From positions 1 through 16,295 of the forward strand of contig JALTZQ010000099.1 in assembly GCA_027046105.1 (NCBI GenBank): a DNA stretch of 16,295 nucleotides. Direction: 5' to 3'. The notes beneath the pieces are model-generated. The model did no database searches. It worked only from the letters and a program-made list of their open reading frames with translations, and was not told where the DNA came from. Each line of letters starts with the position of its first letter. Positions within the stretch are counted from its first letter, which is position 1. Positions 6,643 to 15,220 of the stretch are shown here, one piece after another. The position numbers were made by a program, and so were the translations under genes. This stretch comes from Pyrodictiaceae archaeon. GTDB taxonomy: Archaea > Thermoproteota > Thermoprotei_A > Sulfolobales > Pyrodictiaceae.

Positions 6643-8202
6643 ATGCTAAAAATACATAATACGTTTTTTAAGAGAAGTTCTTCCCTGACACACGCCTCTC
6701 TAACAATGTTTTTAAAACCAGTTAAATGTAAAACAGAATTTAATAGTATCATAGATGAATACAACATTGGCTTAACTAACATAATCATAGGTATTGAAGC
6801 TCGCACGGGAACACCACTATATTGCGTAGATGAACCAATACTAAGTAACGAAGAGCTTAATTATTTATCCATTATTATAGAGACCCTTGTCTCTGAGGGT
6901 TATGACAACATTCCACCAGCTAAAGAGTTAGAAGAGATCTGTCAGAGAAAAGGTATAGACTATGAACTATTACTAGAAAACTACGAACGATTCTCGTATT
7001 TTCTTGCAAGGGGCATAACAGGTTATGGGCCTCTTTACCCATTGATAAGAGATGATGATATTGAGGAAATAGCAGTAGATCAAGCTAGTAAACCTGCGTC
7101 AATACTTCATCGACGTTTGGGTCTAGGATGGATAGATACCAATATTGTTTTGGACCAAGAATCGCTCGATGCCATGGTACTATATCTTTCAAGGAGAGGA
7201 GGAAAAAGTATTAGCATAGCACATCCATATGTTGAAGCATTGCTACCGGAAGGGCATAGGCTTGCCGCAACTTATGGAAGAGAAATTTCAAGACATGGAT
7301 CATCAATAATTATACGAAAACATACAGAGCGCCCCATACCACTACCGAAGCTAGTATCCAATGGCATGCTTTCTACGCTAATGGCCGCCTACTTGTGGTT
7401 TCTCATAGAGAATAGAGCCTCCATACTGATCATAGGACCTACCGCAGCTGGAAAGACAACCTTGTTGCAAGCTTTACTAGCATTGATACCAAGTAATAGA
7501 CGTGTTGTCACGATAGAGGACACACCAGAACTTAATTTATCATTCCATAAGCGCTGGGACGGACTTATCACTAGGCATGTCTACTTTTCTGAACAGGGAG
7601 AAGATATTGATCTATATAAGTTAACAAAGTTTGCTTTAAGGAGAAGAGCCGACTACATTGTTATTGGCGAAGTACGTGGCGAAGAAGCACAACTTCTTAT
7701 CTACGCATCAACGAGTGGCCACGGCACATTGGCGACTTTTCACGCAGAGAATGCCGAGTTGGCACTACTTAGGTTACGAGCACCACCGTTGAATATTGGT
7801 GAAAGCTTTCTACTCACATTGTGGTCAATAGTTGTTGTAAAAAGGGTTATTGACCCAGTCACGGGAATTGAAGAGAGACGTGTTACTGAAGTAGTAGAGA
7901 TAGATCCCAACACACCACAAATAAGACTACATAAGGTATTTGGATGGGATCCTGCAAGTTATACACATACACCAGTCTCAGTAGACGAGCTTATCAAGAA
8001 AAGTATAAGGCTAAAACACATAGCCGATGCAATAGGTGCAGATGAAGAATACCTTGCAAAGGAGTTGAGTGAGCGAGAAAGAGTTATACGAGATCTAGTT
8101 GAGAGAAAAATATACGATTACATACTATTTGTTGCAGAAATGGATAAGTTTTATCGTAGAAAACTCGTTAATGTATCTAAAGGTGGTATTATTGAAAATT
8201 GA
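6643..8202 (+). CDS. Type II/IV secretion ATPase, FlaI/TadA-like pilus motor
   Basis: Hexameric cytoplasmic ATPase that drives pilin insertion. Of 519 residues, the N-terminal domain covers about 1-240 and the RecA-like core follows, with Walker A GPTAAGKTT (265-273), Asp box TIEDTPEL (290-297), Walker B YIVIGEVRGEEA (338-349) and His box SGHGTLATFH (358-367). A C-terminal region of about 120 residues, rich in charged helices, follows. There is no tetracysteine zinc motif of the bacterial GspE type. ATG start with GAGGGAT upstream. It follows the pilin by 25 bp and overlaps the platform gene by 11 bases. FlaI of the archaellum is the closest general relative; without FlaH or archaellins beside it, an adhesive-type pilus is more likely. 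Confidence 0.93.
   Translation: MLKIHNTFFKRSSSLTHASLTMFLKPVKCKTEFNSIIDEYNIGLTNIIIGIEARTGTPLYCVDEPILSNEELNYLSIIIETLVSEGYDNIPPAKELEEICQRKGIDYELLLENYERFSYFLARGITGYGPLYPLIRDDDIEEIAVDQASKPASILHRRLGLGWIDTNIVLDQESLDAMVLYLSRRGGKSISIAHPYVEALLPEGHRLAATYGREISRHGSSIIIRKHTERPIPLPKLVSNGMLSTLMAAYLWFLIENRASILIIGPTAAGKTTLLQALLALIPSNRRVVTIEDTPELNLSFHKRWDGLITRHVYFSEQGEDIDLYKLTKFALRRRADYIVIGEVRGEEAQLLIYASTSGHGTLATFHAENAELALLRLRAPPLNIGESFLLTLWSIVVVKRVIDPVTGIEERRVTEVVEIDPNTPQIRLHKVFGWDPASYTHTPVSVDELIKKSIRLKHIADAIGADEEYLAKELSERERVIRDLVERKIYDYILFVAEMDKFYRRKLVNVSKGGIIEN
8179..8186 (+). promoter_or_regulatory. SD deciding the platform-gene TTG start
   Basis: AAAGGTGG inside the end of the ATPase gene is five bases from TTG 8192 (six from the GGTG core). 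Neither the earlier ATG at 8171 nor the TTG at 8099 has such a signal. Confidence 0.65.
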
Positions 8203-9508
8203 TCGTACACGCCTATTGCTTGAATTACCAATGCTGATACTTTATCTTGGCGCATTCCATGTTAGTTCAAGAAATATTCATGACGCATTCGCTAGTATTG
8301 CCCGTACAAGAATTTCGAGCATAATGCAGGAAGCCAGAAAAATTGCTGAGTTATATTTACGTGTTTTTGCTATTACCAAGGATATAGTGGGTTCTATTTA
8401 TACAGTTGCATCAGCATCACGTACACGTGAGCTAGAGTTGTTCCTTAAAAACTATGTTGCTTCTTTAGTGAGTAAAGGCAATGTATTCAATGTACTTGAA
8501 AGAGGGATTGAGAATACTATTGCATCGCTTGACTCACTCATAACTAGTCGATTAGAGATAATAACGGCCACCATAGAAGCCATCGCAATAGTATCTACGA
8601 TAATGGTTTTTACATTAGCCTTCATTCCAGTAGAGCCAGTCTTACCCCTAATACTCTCTACAATAATAGGGGTTACGGTGACTGCTTTACCACCTATGCT
8701 ACGTTTACCAATAATAGACGTCTACGTTAGAACTCCTTCTCTAAGGCATAGAGTCTTAGGCTACATGTATATTACTATCTCGGTAATAACTGGACTAGTA
8801 GCAATGTACCTTCTCAATACATTTCCAGTTTACACACTCATGGCTATAGCATTGATCCCACTACCTTTAACTATTTACATGATTATTTTATGGTCTAGAA
8901 TCACTAAAAGATTCGAGAAAGATATACTTTCAACAAGTATTGTACTGGAGAATATACAGCTGGGAGGAACTAGTATTACAACACTCATAGTTCACCTACA
9001 GCGTACTGTCGATAACAAAGAGCTCATTTACTTATTAAAAACCGGAAGAGGATTGCCACATGACCACCAAGCAACAAATATATTAGTTTACTCAGCGGAA
9101 CTGATATCAGTAATGTTAATGAGTGGTTCTAAAGCAGCTTATCTTGCATCAATCTTCAACTACGTATTGGATAGAATTAGAAGAAGCATAAAAATGCTTA
9201 ACATGAGAGCTATAGTATACGAGACATTAATATTCTCCTCGGTAATTGCACTAGTATTACTAATGGCGTTTACGGCGAAAACGCTACTTACAACCAGCAA
9301 TCCCGGACTAGAAATGAATACTTATATGGCAATAGATGTACTAACTATGGGCAATGTGGATCCTAACTATGTTGCACGTGTTCTTTACCTGCCAGCAGCA
9401 TTAAGTCTAATATCTATATCTGCAATAACACGTGGTAAACCATTCTATTCCCACTTCCTAGGCTTACTACCTTTAACACTAGTAATAATTGCTTATATAT
9501 TCACGTAG
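8192..9508 (+). CDS. FlaJ/TadC-like (T2SSF) pilus platform membrane protein
   Basis: Polytopic inner platform on which the ATPase acts and around which the pilus is assembled. From the start chosen here it has 438 residues with about seven hydrophobic segments (near 126-145, 149-169, 189-208, 213-235, 343-364, 396-413, 419-437). Two helical cytoplasmic parts (about 14-124 and 237-340) match the paired T2SSF layout of FlaJ. The frame stays open back to 8099, but that would overlap the ATPase gene by over 100 bases; TTG 8192 has a good SD and an 11-base overlap, so I use it. It is the last gene of the operon, 29 bp from the convergent mtnA stop. Sequence-level motifs are weak in this family; the call rests on topology and context. 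Confidence 0.85.
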   Translation: MKIDRTRLLLELPMLILYLGAFHVSSRNIHDAFASIARTRISSIMQEARKIAELYLRVFAITKDIVGSIYTVASASRTRELELFLKNYVASLVSKGNVFNVLERGIENTIASLDSLITSRLEIITATIEAIAIVSTIMVFTLAFIPVEPVLPLILSTIIGVTVTALPPMLRLPIIDVYVRTPSLRHRVLGYMYITISVITGLVAMYLLNTFPVYTLMAIALIPLPLTIYMIILWSRITKRFEKDILSTSIVLENIQLGGTSITTLIVHLQRTVDNKELIYLLKTGRGLPHDHQATNILVYSAELISVMLMSGSKAAYLASIFNYVLDRIRRSIKMLNMRAIVYETLIFSSVIALVLLMAFTAKTLLTTSNPGLEMNTYMAIDVLTMGNVDPNYVARVLYLPAALSLISISAITRGKPFYSHFLGLLPLTLVIIAYIFT

Positions 9509-9537
9509 CATGTGCATCTCTATACATTTACTGTCCA

Positions 9538-10605
9538 TTACCTTTCGCCCAATATTCGTGGAAGTGTTTCCGAGAACGGTTGCGTCACAATACCCTTTTC
9601 CGTAATTATGGCTGTTATTAATTCGGGGGGAGTTATATCGAAGGCTGGGTTCATGACAGGTACATCCGACATTGTTATTGTTATTTTACCTAACACCGTT
9701 CTTACTTCGTTTGGGTCACGTTCCTCTATAGGTATATTGGGTCCTTCAATACTTAAGTCTACGGAGGATGAAGGGGCCGCAACATAGAATGGCACCTTAT
9801 GCCTTGCAGCAACTACTGCGATAGTGTATGTCCCTATCTTATTTGCAACATAACCATCACGTGTAACTCTATCCGCTCCAACAATAACTCTGTTCACAAT
9901 ACCCTTAGACATTACATAGCCGACCATATTGTCAGTTATAAGCGTGACATCTATCCCGTCCTTCCTAAGCTCCCATACAGTAAGTCTTGCACCTTGCAAT
10001 ACGGGACGAGTCTCAGTAGCAATAACATGTACTCTCTTGCCTTCCTCAACCGCTGCTCGAATGATGCCAAGTGCTGTTCCGTAACCAGCTGTTGCAAGTG
10101 CACCAGCATTACAATGTGTTAGAATAGTATCACCGTCTTCAACTAGCTTAGCACCTATACGGCTAAGTTCCATATTCACCCTTATATCCTCAATAAATAT
10201 TGACTTTGCTTCTTCAACTACGGTTTTCTTAACATAGTCAACACCACCATGTTTACTTGCCTCAATAGCTCTTCTCCAAACCCTTTCAAGCGCCCAAAAC
10301 AGATTGTATGCAGTAGGCCTCGTAGACGCCAACACTTTCTTAGCATTGTTGAGAACATTTAGTAATTCATCAACACCCTTAACATCAGTGTGGAGAGCTG
10401 CAAGTGCAAGGCCAAATGCTGCAGCAACACCTATAGCAGGCGCCCCCCTTATCTCCATGTTTCGTATAGCTTCCGCAACACGCTCATAACTCGTCGTCTC
10501 ATGGTAGACCTCTTTCCACGGGAGAAGCCTGGTATCGAGCCACCTTAACTTACCTTCATCGTCAATCCATTCTATGGGTCGAACCCCTCCAAGCCTAACA
10601 TCCAT
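9538..10605 (-). CDS. mtnA: Methylthioribose-1-phosphate isomerase family (aIF2B-like)
   Basis: Converts the aldose S-methyl-5-thioribose 1-phosphate to the ribulose form in methionine salvage; related archaeal enzymes act on other 5-deoxy or phosphorylated ribose 1-phosphates. From the start used here (355 residues) the motifs are RGAPAIG (53-59), STRPTAYNL (94-102), HCNAG with catalytic C165, GYGTALG (174-180), ETRPVLQGARLT (198-209), GADR with catalytic D245, NKIGTY (255-260) and PFYVAAPSS (272-280). Length and HCNAG favour MtnA over ribose-1,5-bisphosphate isomerase or true eIF2B subunits. A TTG at 10611 opens the frame, but ATG 10605 has GAGGGGTG seven bases upstream, so I use that. It is convergent with the pilus operon and divergent from the endonuclease gene. 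Confidence 0.92.
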   Translation of the reverse strand: MDVRLGGVRPIEWIDDEGKLRWLDTRLLPWKEVYHETTSYERVAEAIRNMEIRGAPAIGVAAAFGLALAALHTDVKGVDELLNVLNNAKKVLASTRPTAYNLFWALERVWRRAIEASKHGGVDYVKKTVVEEAKSIFIEDIRVNMELSRIGAKLVEDGDTILTHCNAGALATAGYGTALGIIRAAVEEGKRVHVIATETRPVLQGARLTVWELRKDGIDVTLITDNMVGYVMSKGIVNRVIVGADRVTRDGYVANKIGTYTIAVVAARHKVPFYVAAPSSSVDLSIEGPNIPIEERDPNEVRTVLGKITITMSDVPVMNPAFDITPPELITAIITEKGIVTQPFSETLPRILGER

Positions 10606-10685
10606 CCGCAAGCACCCCTCGAATAACTCGTACTGCTGTAGAGATAAGAATCCAGCCCCACAATCACAATACGGAAGAGATAGCG
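10606..10685. promoter_or_regulatory. Divergent intergenic region, mtnA / tRNA endonuclease subunit
   Basis: This 80-bp gap must hold both promoters. GAGGGGTG (10620-10613, minus strand) is the mtnA SD and selects ATG 10605 over TTG 10611. The only TATA-like stretch is AGATAAGAAT (10642-10651), whose reverse strand ATTCTTATCT would suit mtnA. No clear box serves the plus-strand gene. Confidence 0.35.
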
Positions 10686-11243
10686 GTGACTGGACAAAAT
10701 AAAAGGCCAGTTATTCAGATAATGGTTGAAGAAAAACTAGCAAAAGTTATCGATGGTGTGGAAGAGGTTGAAAAAAAGCTTGGACGTAAGCTTGGCCCAA
10801 AGAGGATGCTAACGCTACTTGAGACTGCGTACCTAGCCTACATAAATCTAGCAGACATAATTATCAATAATAATAAAACGACATTTAAAGATATAATAAT
10901 ACTTTACTCAAGAGAGAATCCACACGCATGGGCGGAGTTCGAGGTATACATCGATCTAAGACAACGTGGTAGGATAGTCGCTCCTGGGCCCCGTTCAAAT
11001 ACTCTCCTAGTCAAGTATCGGAAAATTGACAAGAATTACCGCTACTATGTACTAGTTTTAGAGGAAGATATCGAGGTACCACTTACAAAACTAAAATCCT
11101 TCATTGAAGAAGCACACAAAAATGGTTGGGAGCCCCTTTTAGCCATTGTCGACCGCTATGGGGACATAACATACTATACGCCCTCTCTCTTTAGGCCTAA
11201 TGTGTTGAGGGAGAAGAATGGTAAAGCCACGAGTAAGCATTGA
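10686..11243 (+). CDS. tRNA-splicing endonuclease, probable non-catalytic beta subunit
   Basis: Resembles archaeal EndA but seems to be the structural partner of a catalytic alpha subunit, as in the crenarchaeal heterotetramer that cuts bulge-helix-bulge introns. In 185 residues, the N-terminal EndA-type segment has LTLLETAYLAY (42-52); the C-terminal nuclease fold has FEVYIDLRQRGRIVAPG (85-101), the strand YYVLVLEED (120-128) and the family ending LAIVDRYGDITYY (152-164). The catalytic triad is not recognisable: no tyrosine in the loop after APG (99-101), no histidine before YYVLV, and no clear lysine before the final strand. GTG start with a weak SD; ATG at 10722 is a less likely alternative. 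It overlaps hisS by 26 bases. The fold is fairly sure, the beta role is inferred. Confidence 0.75.
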   Translation: MTGQNKRPVIQIMVEEKLAKVIDGVEEVEKKLGRKLGPKRMLTLLETAYLAYINLADIIINNNKTTFKDIIILYSRENPHAWAEFEVYIDLRQRGRIVAPGPRSNTLLVKYRKIDKNYRYYVLVLEEDIEVPLTKLKSFIEEAHKNGWEPLLAIVDRYGDITYYTPSLFRPNVLREKNGKATSKH

Positions 11244-12516
11244 TCCGGTTAGAGGATTTAGAGATATCCTGCCACCCGAATCTGAAGAGCTAACACAGCT
11301 TGCACAAATATTTACAAAAATAGCAAAAGCACACGGATACCACGAGGTCAAACCACCAACGCTAGAAAGGTTTGAACTTTTCGCACTAAAATCCGGAGAA
11401 GAAATAAAACGAACTATGTATGTGTTTAGGGACAAGAGTGGGAGAGAATTAGCATTAAGACCAGAAGCTACTGCAAGTATCGCAAGAATATACATTAGAC
11501 ACCTAAGAGCGCGGCCGAAACCACTCCGTTTATTTTACATAGTTAACTGCTTTCGCTATGAAAATCCGCAACATGCACGTTACCGAGAGTTCTGGCAAGC
11601 AGGTATAGAGCTTCTAGGTGACGAAAGCTTAGCAGCAGACTTTGAGGCAATAAAGATACTGGTAAAGTTTTATGATAAAATAGGAATGATAAATCACATA
11701 AAACTGAAAATAGGAACTACAGAGACCTATAGGCTATTGTTTACTAAGCATGGTATACCCGAAGAAACCCAAGACTTAATACTACATTTCATGGATAAGC
11801 GAGAGTATAACCGTGCCCTTGAAGTGGTGCGTGCTAAAGAGGAGACAAAAGAATTACAAGATGTGCTGAAGTCGCTATGGGATAATCCACATGCAATAAA
11901 TGAGGCGATAGACGTATTAAGGACACATGATCCTAGCGCGGCAAAAAGCCTAGAGAAATTGAAGACACTTATAGAATTGCTAAAGAACTATAAACCAGCA
12001 CTAGAAATAGAGCCCGATGTTTCATTTGCTCGTGGCCTAGCCTATTATACGGGAATAATCTTTGAAGTCCAAGCACCTGGATTTCCCGTAAGCATAGCAG
12101 GCGGAGGGAGATACGATAACCTGATAGAGCTTTATGGTGGTGAACGTGTGCCTAGCACAGGCTTTGCTATAGGCCTTGACAGGACCCTTTTAGCTGCAAA
12201 GGAGCTTGGAATAGCGTTGAGACTAGACAAAGAACATAAAGATGTGGAAGTTGCGATAATCGTCCTTAGCCAAAATATATTACCCTATGCAGCACAGATA
12301 CAAGACCATCTGACTTCAATAAACATTCCATCAACGATACATGTAGAGAGAAGAATACACAAACTTATACCACAACTTCTCGAACAAAATTATACACATA
12401 TACTGGTTATTGGTGAAAGAGAATACAATAAAAAGACAGTGACTATTAAAGACTTAAGAACCAAAGTGCAAAAGGAGATCAAAGTGGACAATCTAAGAGA
12501 CTACTTCACCATATAG
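11218..12516 (+). CDS. hisS: Histidyl-tRNA synthetase
   Basis: Class IIa synthetase charging tRNA-His. The 432-residue product is normal length. It shows RGFRDILPPE (12-21) at the N-terminus, RPEATASIAR (81-90), motif 2 with FRYENPQHARYREFWQAG (112-129; R113 is the ATP-binding arginine), the histidine-specific patches RGLAYYTG (272-279) and GGGRYDNL (295-302), motif 3 GFAIGLDR (315-322), and a C-terminal anticodon-binding domain from about 335. The ATG has a good SD, GAGGGAG (11207-11213). It lies inside the 3' end of the endonuclease gene, so translation is likely coupled. No odd features seen. Confidence 0.98.
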   Translation: MVKPRVSIDPVRGFRDILPPESEELTQLAQIFTKIAKAHGYHEVKPPTLERFELFALKSGEEIKRTMYVFRDKSGRELALRPEATASIARIYIRHLRARPKPLRLFYIVNCFRYENPQHARYREFWQAGIELLGDESLAADFEAIKILVKFYDKIGMINHIKLKIGTTETYRLLFTKHGIPEETQDLILHFMDKREYNRALEVVRAKEETKELQDVLKSLWDNPHAINEAIDVLRTHDPSAAKSLEKLKTLIELLKNYKPALEIEPDVSFARGLAYYTGIIFEVQAPGFPVSIAGGGRYDNLIELYGGERVPSTGFAIGLDRTLLAAKELGIALRLDKEHKDVEVAIIVLSQNILPYAAQIQDHLTSINIPSTIHVERRIHKLIPQLLEQNYTHILVIGEREYNKKTVTIKDLRTKVQKEIKVDNLRDYFTI

Positions 12517-12651
12517 TAGCAAGATCTTCGTCTTAGCTTACACCACGATAACTCTCTAACACGAATACTAATACTAACCAGAGAAAACCATAAAGTTACA
12601 TTATTTTACATGCTATCTCATCTCCAACATCTGGACGTAATGGTGGGATAA
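12517..12651 (+). promoter_or_regulatory. tmcA upstream region with TATA candidate and SD
   Basis: This 135-bp gap separates hisS and tmcA. TTATTTTA (12601-12608) is a plausible TATA box that would start RNA near 12630, and GGTGG (12642-12646) is an SD five bases from TTG 12652. tmcA therefore seems to have its own promoter. I see no oligo-T terminator for hisS and no RNA gene. Confidence 0.45.
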
Positions 12652-15210
12652 TTGAGTGACATGAATGGTAAAACACTAGAGCTAAGCAAGGAAGATATTG
12701 AGCAAATAGCAAAAAAAGTTGCAAACAATCTCAATGAGTACTTGACAAGAAACTATACTAGTTTCTTAAGAAAACTCGGACGTGCACTCATACGAGCAAT
12801 TGAAGCCCGTCATCGACGTATGGTGGTACTCAGCGGAGGCAACCATACTACACTGGCTGCTTTGGTTGCTAGAACACTACTTTACTATGAAAGAGTTTTC
12901 CGAAGAGAAGTAGGCAAAAAAGAGATATCTGTACTCTACATGTTTCACGACGAATTCAATGATGCTAAATTGCGTAAAGAAATCGTAAAAAGGACAATAA
13001 AGTCACAATCTTCACTGATATCCCTGACTATAGCGAGGTACGAAGAGAGCGACCGGTATCTTGGTACAACATTTAAAGGTCTTGTACTTGACCTCTACAA
13101 TGATTTAAAACCTAATGATGTTGGCCGTCTCGTTGGAATAGTTGAAGGTGGAGGCCTAATCATACTCATAGTGCCTCCATGGACTAGATGGGATAAGTGG
13201 ATGACAATATTTAAACAAAATCTGATCATGCCTGGCTTTAGGGAGCCACGTCACGTATTCATAAAATGGTTCAAGAGAAAACTACTTGAGCACAAAGGGA
13301 TATTTATATATGATGCCGATGAGGAAGAGACCATAAAGACTGACGACTATAAGCCCAGATTAATTACTAGACGAGAACTGAAAATACCTGAAGATACGGT
13401 CTTTCCACGTAAACTTTATGAGCTAGCACTAACACAAGATCAAATAAATGTCATAAAGAAACTTGAAGTCCTTCATGAGAAACCAAAAAGAGGAAAGAAA
13501 AAGGCAATTGTCATAACAGCTGACAGAGGACGCGGGAAATCATGTGCCGTAGGCATTGCTGTAGCCGGACTCATAGAAACACTTAGTAGAACAAAAAGGA
13601 GAATACGAGTAGTAGTAACAGCACCTAATACAACAAACGTGCAACCATTCTTTGACTTACTAAGAAAGGCTCTTGAGGCATTGGAGATAACATTTAATGT
13701 CAGGAAGCGTGGAGGCAACATTATTGAAGTCCATGGTGATAGTTTTAGTGTAGAATACTGGGAACCAATAGATGTGCCTAAGCTACACGCTGATTTAGTT
13801 GTGGTTGACGAAGCCGCTGGGATACATGTACCACAACTACACCGTATATGGAGATCACATCGCCGGCTTGTCTTCGCAACGACAATACACGGCTATGAAG
13901 GAGCAGGAAGGGGGTTTTCTGTGCGATTTCTATCAGCAATAAGACGTGATCCGAACACCGAGCTAATAATGATTGAAATGCATGAACCCATAAGATATGC
14001 CGCCGACGATCCCATAGAGCGCTGGCTTTTTGACGCGTTACTACTCGATGCTGAACCAGCGGAATTAGATGATAATGATTTAAGAGATATTAATGAAGGA
14101 AAGTTTGAATATCTTAAACTAGATCCCGAATGGCTATTTAGTCCTGAAGGCGAGGCAACACTTCGTCAACTTTTTGGCATATACGTTTTAGCCCACTATC
14201 GTAACGAGCCGGACGATTTAGGGATATTAGCTGATGCACCACATCACATAATTAGGGCATTAAGGCTTCCATCAGGTAAGATCGTTTGCGCTGCACAGAT
14301 AGCTGTGGAAGGTGGACTAGACGACAATATGATAGAAGAGCTTTTACGTGGTGGGAAAACTCCCGGCAATATAATACCAGATAGACTACTAAAACATCTA
14401 CGACTAAAGGATTTTGGCAGAAAGCGGGGTTGGCGTATCGTACGTATAGCCACACATCCTGAAGTACAAGGTAAAGGCATAGGTTCTAAAATGCTAGAAG
14501 AATTATACAAAGAGTCAAAGGAAAAAGGCTATGATTGGTTAGGCAGTGGATTTGGTGTAAATGAGCAGCTCATGAACTTCTGGCTGAAAAACGGTTTCCT
14601 GCCAGTACATTTATCTCCAGATCGTAATCCAGTAAGCGGAGAATATACTACACTAGTGCTCAAGCCTCTAGACGAGAACATGGAGAAATTAGTTAAATTG
14701 GCGAATAGGGAATTTAGGAGAAAACTTCTCGAAAGTTTACATGATACATACTCGGACCTTGAAACTGAGGTTGCTTTGCAAATACTAAGAGGGCCAGCAC
14801 CCATCTTTGAAGACTACGAGGCCGTCCTTACACCTATACAAATTGATAGATTATGGATCTACTCCTATGGCCCAATGACTTACGAGGCCGTCTGTGACAT
14901 AATGCATGAGATAGCAAGAGCCTACTGGTACAAGTATCCCAGGACAAGGGGATTTAATCTTTCCAAGAGGGAGGAGTACATCATTGTAGCAAAGGTTCTG
15001 CAAGCCAAGAGTTGGGAGCGCGTTGCTGATGAACTGAAGACGCGACCGTATAATATAATGGTCACATTGAAGGATATTGCAAGAAAATTCCTCAAACACT
15101 TCTATGGGATCGACGATACAAGCCCTGTAGGTGTTGAAGGACGAGAGCTTGCCAGAAGTGAGGCATCATACATTAAGTTGTTAATGCATAAGAACTTGCA
15201 TAAGAACTAA
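12652..15210 (+). CDS. tmcA: tRNA/rRNA cytidine N4-acetyltransferase TmcA (Nat10/Kre33 family)
   Basis: Makes N4-acetylcytidine in RNA using acetyl-CoA and ATP; in bacteria at the wobble base of elongator tRNA-Met, in thermophilic archaea also at many tRNA and rRNA sites. Of 852 residues: an N-terminal DUF1726-type domain (about 40-225), a helicase-like ATPase with Walker A TADRGRGKS (289-297) and Walker B VVVDEAAG (383-390), a GNAT domain with acetyl-CoA motif IATHPEVQGKGIG (599-611), then a C-terminal RNA-binding region from about 680. TTG is chosen because GGTGG is at proper distance; ATG 12661 is too far from it. The gene ends in a 12-bp tandem duplication encoding HKNLHKN. It is convergent with the beta-RFAP synthase gene. 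Confidence 0.95.
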   Translation: MSDMNGKTLELSKEDIEQIAKKVANNLNEYLTRNYTSFLRKLGRALIRAIEARHRRMVVLSGGNHTTLAALVARTLLYYERVFRREVGKKEISVLYMFHDEFNDAKLRKEIVKRTIKSQSSLISLTIARYEESDRYLGTTFKGLVLDLYNDLKPNDVGRLVGIVEGGGLIILIVPPWTRWDKWMTIFKQNLIMPGFREPRHVFIKWFKRKLLEHKGIFIYDADEEETIKTDDYKPRLITRRELKIPEDTVFPRKLYELALTQDQINVIKKLEVLHEKPKRGKKKAIVITADRGRGKSCAVGIAVAGLIETLSRTKRRIRVVVTAPNTTNVQPFFDLLRKALEALEITFNVRKRGGNIIEVHGDSFSVEYWEPIDVPKLHADLVVVDEAAGIHVPQLHRIWRSHRRLVFATTIHGYEGAGRGFSVRFLSAIRRDPNTELIMIEMHEPIRYAADDPIERWLFDALLLDAEPAELDDNDLRDINEGKFEYLKLDPEWLFSPEGEATLRQLFGIYVLAHYRNEPDDLGILADAPHHIIRALRLPSGKIVCAAQIAVEGGLDDNMIEELLRGGKTPGNIIPDRLLKHLRLKDFGRKRGWRIVRIATHPEVQGKGIGSKMLEELYKESKEKGYDWLGSGFGVNEQLMNFWLKNGFLPVHLSPDRNPVSGEYTTLVLKPLDENMEKLVKLANREFRRKLLESLHDTYSDLETEVALQILRGPAPIFEDYEAVLTPIQIDRLWIYSYGPMTYEAVCDIMHEIARAYWYKYPRTRGFNLSKREEYIIVAKVLQAKSWERVADELKTRPYNIMVTLKDIARKFLKHFYGIDDTSPVGVEGRELARSEASYIKLLMHKNLHKN
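15186..15209 (+). repeat. Tandem 12-bp repeat at the 3' end of tmcA
   Basis: GCATAAGAACTT (15186-15197) is followed at once by GCATAAGAACTA (15198-15209), 11 of 12 bases identical. It encodes the last residues HKNL-HKN and runs into the TAA stop. It looks like a replication-slippage duplication that left the frame intact. Confidence 0.8.
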
Positions 15211-15220
15211 TTTAACAGTG

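Noticed and set aside
8099..8191. Upstream extension of the platform protein from TTG 8099
   Set aside because: It would overlap the ATPase gene by over 100 bases and lacks an SD; TTG 8192 has one at good spacing.
6643..9508. Assignment of the cassette as an archaellum (FlaI/FlaJ) operon
   Set aside because: No FlaH, FlaX or archaellin cluster is present, so only the family relationship is supported.
10576..10587. tRNA T-arm-like GGGGTTCGACCC on the minus strand
   Set aside because: No matching acceptor stem or anticodon arm upstream, and it encodes conserved N-terminal residues of MtnA.
14244..15099. Minus-strand open frames inside tmcA
   Set aside because: Shadows of the GNAT and C-terminal coding region; no start signals or family motifs.
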